The notes under the pieces are model-generated. The model searched no databases. It saw nothing but the letters and a program-made list of their open reading frames with translations, and was not told the origin of the DNA. Made by a program: the position numbers and the translations under genes. From Glandiceps talaboti (Eukaryota > Hemichordata > Enteropneusta > Spengelidae), in assembly GCF_964340395.1 (NCBI RefSeq), contig NC_135556.1, forward strand, positions 19,267,642 through 19,331,641: 64,000 bases of DNA. Reading direction: 5' to 3'. Shown here piece after piece: positions 57,339 to 64,000 of the stretch; within the stretch, counting starts at the first letter, position 1, and the number at the start of each line of letters is the position of its first letter.

Positions 57339-58261
57339 TTCTATGTTCCAGCAAATTTCCCACAAGCATAACTCTACAAGTACTCCGGTGTAACTTCGCT
57401 GTTACTCTCTTCTGTGCTACAATGGTATATTTAGTTTTTTCCCCATAAATACTCTCTGCCGAGTTACTCAGTGTCAGCAGTACATTCTATTCTGTAACTG
57501 AGTTGGAGTTACAGAGCATAACTCTCCTCTCTGTATAAAGGAGGAGTTACAGGGCGTGCGCATGCGTCGTACCGCTACTGTACATCCAGTGGGCCAAGGG
57601 ATTCTAGCATCGCGTAAGCCTCCAACACCGCTTATAATATATACAGTGTATATACTTGCTGTTATTTGAATTGAACCGTGCAAGTCAAACACAGACATGC
57701 TTTAGCTTTTGAGTCCAAAAAAGCATTGTATTCATCAATGTGCTATTGTTATTAAAACTTATTATTATTATTATTATTATTATTTATTATGCCGGATTGG
57801 GGGGGGGGGGGGGGCTGCACGCGCACCATATGACAATTCTTACTACTGCCTTCAAGTAAATCGAGTATACAATAGCAATTATTTTTTGGAGAATACATTC
57901 ATAAGGGCATTCGTTCACATGTTGTCACTGATGTTAGGAAGACACGACAAAGCTGAAATGTGTTAACTTATAACATTTTGTTCAGTAATAATGTCGCCTT
58001 AGGCTAGTCGTTTTTATCATGTTTTGAACACCAGCTCACTGGAAGCTTTAATACAGTCCAATATCTGAAACTCAAGGACCATTATGAAATTACAATGTGA
58101 AATAGAAAATATATGTAAGAACATTTGATTGCATCAGCTATATATTAGTTCGTTGTGTCATTTGTATACTACCCACAGATAAGTAAGTTGGCAAATCAGA
58201 TCTGTAAGATATGAGATAAAGCAAACTGTTGGTGTTGATTTCCGCACATTAACAGCTATAT
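57339..58261. other. Intergenic region between the two MFSD8 copies (promoter side of copy 1)
   Basis: The upstream region of copy 1 has no clear TATA box. It contains an ATT run near 57763-57786 and a G-run near 57800-57814. No additional gene recognised. Confidence 0.45.
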
Positions 58262-59015
58262 ATGACCATTTAATTCACATACATACCATACATACAGCAT
58301 GAAATTACAGATCCCTTCATACCAAAATTACAGCGCAAAATTGCAAAAAAAATCAAAATACCACCAATAAAAACATGACAACACAGTATTAATATCGGTA
58401 TGGCAAATGAAATGTATCCTTTTTCAAAAACCTTGATTTTTGCCATATACTATATTGTGGGCATTCTCGTAAGCCAGAGTTATTATTTCTGTGGGAGGCT
58501 CGTTAAGAACGTTGCCGTAAAACAGGCCGTGGTTTGCGAAGATGTATTGTGGGATACATTACAGATGGTCATCCTTATACAACCTATACGTACCATAAAC
58601 AACAAAAACACACTTTTTTAATATTCACATTTCCAATGTAACACATCAAAGGTACACCGTCTCCTGCTTAAATTATGATATAGTAGTATGAATTGGTTTA
58701 TAGTAACCTCAATGTGGTCATTAAGACGTACAGATTGGCAACACAGTCATAAAATCATTTTGAATTAAAACAATGCCATGTACCAATTGACAATAGGATA
58801 TAACATTTCAATGTGAAATCTCAACTTTCTACTGTTTAAATTTGTTACTAAACGCATGTTCAATAAAGTCTACAAGGTAATTTGTTGTTTAGTCGGCCAC
58901 TGCCTAAGTAATTAATGTTTGACAAACATGAATAAATAGAGTCAAATATCATTACAAATATCAATATTAAAGCACTGACGTCATGCAGATTTATTGATAT
59001 CACCATAGTTACGGC
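58262..59015. repeat. 3' flank of MFSD8 copy 2, duplicate of 46623-47152
   Basis: Colinear with the copy 1 flank except for indels and one inserted 83-bp element at 58462-58544. Confidence 0.88.
58462..58544. mobile_element. TIR element family 1 with 9-bp target duplication, absent from the paralogous site
   Basis: 83 bp from CATTCTCGTAAGCCAGAG to GTGGTTTGCGAAGATG, flanked by TATTGTGGG at 58453-58461 and 58545-58553. The duplicated flank of copy 1 has a single TATTGTGGA (46788-46796) and no insert. Confidence 0.88.
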
Positions 59016-60021
59016 TCAAGATTTCAGTCTTGAAAGTTCCAACCTATGTCTCTGACGGTCTACCAATGGAATAAGTCTACTATAGGTGACAGCTATAAGG
59101 ATAAGTGTTACAATTAAGGCACTTGATACACCACAAAATGTCCACGTTGGTCCAAAGTTAGCGTAAAATTGACCAGCAAAGATTGGTCCAAGTATTCTTC
59201 CTAGGCTACCCGCTGCTGTTATGAAACCCATGTAAAGACCCTGCATTGATCAAATAAAGAATACTCCAATGTAAAACGAGTAATAATACACTTTTAAAAA
59301 CGAAGTTTGTACCATAACCTCGGCTGTTCACTATTTTTTCTATATTAATTTTGTGGATTTACCATTCTACTATGCATAATGTTTTTGTGTTCTGTTTTGT
59401 GTTTTTTGTCTGAATGAACTGTCATTTTAATTTCTTCTAGTACGATGAATAAATATTTCTGATTCTCATATTGATATTCTAATACTGTCCTGTCAACATT
59501 GTTCAATTTTCTTGACTAATTATAGCTGAAAAGAGGAAATGAGTTAGGGAGACCCAATATCTCATAACATAAATAATAGAATTGTGACTTGTGAATTAAT
59601 AGTTTGTCTCACTACAGGACGTCGTTTGAAGACACCAGTTTACATTATCATACCTGTGCTAGCAATGCATACAATGGAACGCATGGTTTAATTAGTAAAT
59701 TTGAAAGGGAATGGATTGATGAATTGGATATAAATTACCTGTGGTTTTGGACCTAGGATTTTCGAAAAGATAGTGAAGATCATGACTATAGAGACGGGAT
59801 AACCTGCAGACATCAATGTCACTGCCACAAGGTACTGTGATAGATAGATTTTATGTGTCGAAGTACACCAGTCGAAGTAACAACCACATCCATTTAGATC
59901 TGCTCCACAGTCGGTCGTATTGAGGTCTAAGTTTGTAGTATTGACATGATCTGCGATAAACATTGAATCAAATGGATGAATATAGAGACTAGCAGGGTAT
60001 AGGCAGGCAGAGGGATGGACG

Positions 60022-60083
<62 letters not shown>

Positions 60084-60206
60084 CATGCAGAGACAATAGT
60101 AACCCTTGCCTCTGTAACCTTTTGTGCTAGTTTCTTTCTTTTTTGGTTGTTTTTCTATGTAGGTAATCTTGCAACAGGTTCCATTGGGAAAACAGTGAAA
60201 GATTAA

Positions 60207-60253
<47 letters not shown>

Positions 60254-61455
60254 GTAAATAAAATATAAAGAGACAGACAGACTTATTAACTGACAGACAC
60301 ACAGGCAGAGGCAATAGTAGCCCAATGCAGGTAAGGACCAAAGTATATTAATTTTGTACTTACTTTCGACAAAACAGTACTACATGTAGTCATTTTTTCC
60401 TTCCCCTTTTCTTGTCAACTGGTGCTAACTTTCAATGTAGTCGTTTAATGTTATTTTTACCCTTCAAGCATTTAGAACCAGATTACTCCCTTTTTATTTT
60501 AGACACGACATCATGTACTTTCTCCCTTCTCCTTTTCTTGTCAAATGGTGCTAACTTTTAATTACTATTCCCATTTACACGTAATGCGTTTAGAGATTAT
60601 AAATGTTCAGTATTAACGCCATCACGGAAATGACGTTTAAATCGTAAATATACGAAAACAAGTAACAAACGTAATACGACTAGTAAGGCCTAAACAATTA
60701 TATGGTTCCGGTAAATAAATCAACAACAAAAATCTACCTACCCACCTATTCTAAAATTGAGTGTAATCGGAACCACATAATTTAAGATTTCAGAAAGATA
60801 TAGTTTTAAAAACTTACACTCAGGTGTAGGTGGATAATCCGATGTCCAAGGCATTGGTATTTGAAATATAAATCCTGATAACAGCAAACTAACTCCTAAC
60901 AGCAATACATTACGTTCATCATACCTGTACATTGTCATACAAAATAATTTACATTATATAGAATATTGTAGTCGTTGTCCGAGCTCAAGGCTGGTGAATG
61001 TAATGTAACAGTTTTGTATGGTATAATGAATATCAGTAGCTACCATTTCTCCTACACAGTGAAGTACTCGATGAAAAGTACATGAAATGATCAAGATTAT
61101 TTCTGAACCTGAATTGATTTGAATATTGAAGAATGTCAAATAATTAAGTATTCATCGAATATTGTTTTAAAGAAGCGAACACTGTAACTGAGACAGCATT
61201 GTGGCTACACTCTTGCACAAAATACATCCCCTTTACTGTATTTAGAATCATTTGACATCAACATGGCATTATACAAATGGTTGAGTATGCATAAAAGGAC
61301 CTGGTAACCGGGGCGTAGCATATTTCGATATTTCTGGTTCTCCAAATAATTATACATAGTGAAAGTTCTACCCGGTGGTAGACACGATTGGACATGATTT
61401 AGTGAGTTTGAATAATATAAAGATATAAAGTAACTGCAACCATATTCACAAAGTC

Positions 61456-61514
<59 letters not shown>

Positions 61515-63194
61515 AAATGCCTGAAGACTGTTTCAAACCGTGAAGAAATGGCAAACCGTATAGTTTATGGATAATAATTTTGACAAATCAGTCTTTAAGC
61601 ACATTCTATTTACTGCCAAAGTATGTATTTGCGCTCCAAACTTTGTTTAGCTTAAATAAATATATAGTATAAAATAAATACACAGTATAAATATACACAA
61701 ATCACACTTAAAAGTCTTGGCGGCCTCGCAAAACAAACAAACAAACAAACAAACAAACAAACAAAACTTTTTTGTGCAAAACTTTCTTAATGACGTTTTC
61801 ATTAAATTACCTTTTTGAAAGAAATTTTGCAACAGAAAACATGACAAGTGCGAGAATAGCCCCAACACCCAAGATGATACCAATATACAATACAGCCTCT
61901 TCACGTGTCCATGCGTACATCGCCATTGTAAGAGGCACAGAGAGTCTGTACAAATATTAAAACATAAAGTTTGGGTTTACTTATTAGTTTCAACAGATAT
62001 GCTTAAATGAAGGACAGTATAAGTGAATCCTACAAGCTGACACAGGCGCTAGGCGCACGACATCACTTTTGTCAGAATACGTTTGCAGACATACGTACAT
62101 ACATGTAAATGCCCAGTTCTTGTTAGGTTGTACCTGTTGAAAAAATATATAATTCATAAAATATCGATTTTGATATTTTTCGGAGATAAAAAGGGTAACC
62201 GATTTACTCGTTTCATAGCACTTTTAGAGAATAGTGTGTTTTCTCAATTTTCTTTGGTCTGAACTTATAACCCTGTACTGTGATGTGTTGGAAGTAAAGG
62301 ATACGTTATATACATAATGCAACGAAATCAATGCGAGTATTATGTCATGATTATGATTCGCGGCACTCTCGCAAACCAGAGCTGATATTTTCAGCAACAC
62401 TGCGAAATACTGTCTTGGACGGTGCCGTAAAAGAAGCTGTGGGTTACGACGATGGATTCCGAACGCCATTTAACTTATACAAATACTATTGATTTTCGCA
62501 TTAAAAAGACAATTTACGTAATTTTCGAAAAGTTTTAATCGAACCACAGGGAGCTCGTCCTCCATCTGTGAAAATTTTGCAATAATTTATAAATGGTGTG
62601 AATATACAACTTACACTATTCATGAAACACTTAGCCTGAGCTTTGTTTACGAGAGCGAGAATGCATGGAATGTGTTGAGAATGTGTGCGCTTGTGCACGA
62701 TAGGGCGTCAGGCATGTCACGCGAAGTAAAGAAAATAAAAACTTGTACGACAAATGCTTGTTTGAAAGTCAACATTTTGGCACAATATGAATAATGTACT
62801 GAAGTGTAATTTATAGTTCTCTTCAGTCGCTTACTATCAAATAGACACATTGAAGTCAATTACAACTAATAAATAAATAATAAATAAATAAATAAATAAA
62901 TGAATGAATGAATGAATGAATGAATGAATGAATGAATGAATGAATGAATGAATGAATGAATACATAATAAAGATAAACATAATTTTTGTGTTAAGTGTTA
63001 TGTACTGATCGAATGCTCCAATGTATGTCATGCATCTTAACTTTAATCACATTGCCAAGCATAGCTAGTAAGGTTTGATATAACTTACGCTTCGTTGTTT
63101 GACATCGCAACGACGAATGCAAAGTAGGCGAAAATGGAGACGAGGGCTGCCAATTTGTCAATTTCTCCTTCATTTTCATCAATATTTTGGCTGT
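59016..63194 (-). CDS. MFSD8: MFSD8-like lysosomal major facilitator protein, copy 2, exons 6-10; 5' part beyond the window
   Basis: Exons 63194-63089, 61945-61811, 60924-60818, 59950-59739 and 59240-59016 match exons 6-10 of copy 1 in length (106, 135, 107, 212 versus 206, and 225 nt) and phase. Exon 9 has two extra codons (Leu-Asn in GADLNGCG). Landmarks are DKLAALVSIFAY, PLTMAMYAWTREEAVLY, YDERNVLLLG, FSKILGPKPQ and SLGRILGPIFAGQFYANFG. All frames are open, so nothing suggests a pseudogene. By my count the last exon differs from copy 1 at only 4 of 74 residues, while exon 6 differs at about 14 of 36. Exons 1-5 should lie to the right of base 64000; no exon 5 was found in the last 800 bases. 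AATAAA (minus strand, 58993-58988) follows the stop. Confidence 0.92.
60021..60081. repeat. (ACAG)n microsatellite in MFSD8 copy 2 intron 9
   Basis: About 60 bp of ACAG, positional counterpart of the start of the array in copy 1 intron 9. Confidence 0.93.
60204..60262. repeat. (AAAT)n microsatellite
   Basis: About 55 bp of AAAT repeats in the same intron. Confidence 0.93.
60681..60785. mobile_element. TIR element family 2, short copy with both ends (copy D)
   Basis: The left end AATTATATGGTTCCGGTA and the right end, read inverted, AATTATGTGGTTCCGATTA are terminal inverted repeats enclosing about 60 bp. The outer AGTAAGGCCTA matches the right boundary of copy A. It looks like an internally deleted derivative. 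Confidence 0.72.
61462..61512. repeat. (TA)n microsatellite
   Basis: About 50 bp of TA in the intron between the copy 2 exons at 60924 and 61811. Confidence 0.95.
61728..61765. repeat. (AAAC)n microsatellite
   Basis: About 35 bp of AAAC, 46 bases from the donor end of the 61811 exon. Confidence 0.9.
62364..62454. mobile_element. TIR element family 1, degraded copy in MFSD8 copy 2 intron 6
   Basis: 91 bp from CACTCTCGCAAACCAGAG to GGGTTACGACGATG. Flanks GATTCGCGG and GATTCCGAA match at 5 of 9 positions, perhaps an old target duplication. Confidence 0.75.
62866..62961. repeat. (AAAT)n-(GAAT)n microsatellite
   Basis: AAAT repeats change to GAAT at about 62900 and run to 62960. Confidence 0.95.
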
Positions 63195-63301
63195 CTGGTT
63201 TGGAAGATAACAAGTACAAACATTATTCATATAACAAGATATAAATGGCAAGCTAACAGTTATGAACTTTGACTTATCAACTGTTTTGTCAACAAGACAG
63301 G

Positions 63302-63362
<61 letters not shown>
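63302..63362. repeat. (GATT)n array upstream of MFSD8 copy 2 exon 6
   Basis: About 60 bp of GATT, positional counterpart of 51150-51275 in copy 1. Confidence 0.94.
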
Positions 63363-63363
<1 letters not shown>

Positions 63364-63443
63364 CATTCATGGATATATTCTTTTCATTATGAAAAAGATA
63401 AACTTCTCAGTGAATATATGAATTCTCGCCTATATTCGTTTTT

Positions 63444-63480
63444 ACCTCCCGTAAGGGTATGGGAGGTATTAAAAGGGGAA

Positions 63481-63521
<41 letters not shown>

Positions 63522-63530
63522 GACTGTCTA

Positions 63531-63571
<41 letters not shown>

Positions 63572-63625
63572 GTTTGTGTGTCTGTGTCATCATTTTCTAA
63601 AAATCGGCTGGCTCAATTGTAATTT
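63444..63625 (+). repeat. Dispersed repeat with palindromic head and (GTCT)n core, copy 2
   Basis: The head TACCTCCCGTAAGGG..GGGAGGTATT, a GTCT array (63481-63570) and a tail with GTGTCATCATTTTCTAAAAA and CGGCTGGCTCAATTGTAAT match the element at 55892-56130. Confidence 0.8.
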
Positions 63626-64000
63626 CAATACAATTCAGTACATACATTAACCATAACAAATTGTGTATGTCCTATAAAGTTAGTTGATGTACCTTACAGT
63701 GTTAATGAGTAATTTGCATAATTAATGATTTTCGGTAATTAGGCTATATCGTAAGATTGCATACTTCATTTTCAATACAATTTAGTATATTCGTTAGACA
63801 TAACAGAGTGTATATCTCCTATAAAAGTTGTTGATTTCATTTGAAGATTTAGTGAATAATTTCCATAATTAATTATTTTCGGTAATTAGGCTATATTTTA
63901 AGGCATACTTGAATTTCAATATAATTTAGTACATACGTTAACCATAACAAAGCGGATAAGTCCTATAAAATATTTGATATAGATTGCAGTCAGTTTTAAT
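63613..64000. repeat. Tandem repeat of about 145 bp, 2.6 copies, running off the window
   Basis: TTTCAATACAATT/TTTCAATATAATT recurs at about 63623, 63770 and 63914 (spacings 147 and 144), with shared TTTTCGGTAATTAGGCTATA between. It follows directly on the (GTCT)n element, so it may be the element's tail. Confidence 0.8.

Overview
The window is invertebrate animal nuclear DNA: AT-rich, with many short exons in spliced genes, GT/AG splice sites, AATAAA signals, very long simple-sequence arrays and small dispersed repeats. The gene families (Toll-like receptor, DEG/ENaC channel, acylglycerol kinase, MFSD8, an ASMT-type methyltransferase) point to a bilaterian, most likely a marine deuterostome or lophotrochozoan. 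The sequence alone does not fix the species.

Layout. 1-1017 (+): C-terminal part of a Toll-like receptor, cut by the window edge. 2652-18270 (-): six exons of an AVT3/SLC36-type amino acid transporter, spread over 15.6 kb of repeat-rich introns; its C-terminal exons were not found. 18485-28143 (+): a complete 13-exon acylglycerol kinase (AGK) of 427 residues, sharing a 214-bp divergent promoter with the transporter. 30303-41027 (-): a complete 10-exon DEG/ENaC (ASIC-like) channel of 477 residues, convergent with AGK. 43178-43249 (+): tRNA-His(GTG). 44385-45392 (-): an O-methyltransferase with an uninterrupted 335-codon reading frame. 47153-57338 (-): a complete 10-exon MFSD8-like transporter of 497 residues. 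59016-63194 (-): the last five exons of a second MFSD8-like copy, continuing past the right edge. Splice junctions were placed by hand from phase, splice consensus and family conservation; the phases close in every complete gene.

The genes are ordinary single-function loci, not an operon or cassette. They touch innate immunity (TLR), amino acid and lysosomal transport (AVT3-like, MFSD8), mitochondrial lipid phosphorylation (AGK), sodium-channel signalling and small-molecule methylation. I found no dedicated new gene system.

The more unusual content is in genome dynamics: a strong 3'-to-5' identity gradient between the two MFSD8 copies that looks like gene conversion; a small inverted-repeat element family with 9-bp target duplications, one insertion dated by an empty paralogous site; a second TIR family; a 5'-truncated LINE with target duplications of about 83 bp; a 200-bp fold-back; minisatellites of 59, 112, 145 and 151 bp; a GC-AG intron in AGK; and a DEG/ENaC channel whose His-Gly gating motif reads Ser-Gly.
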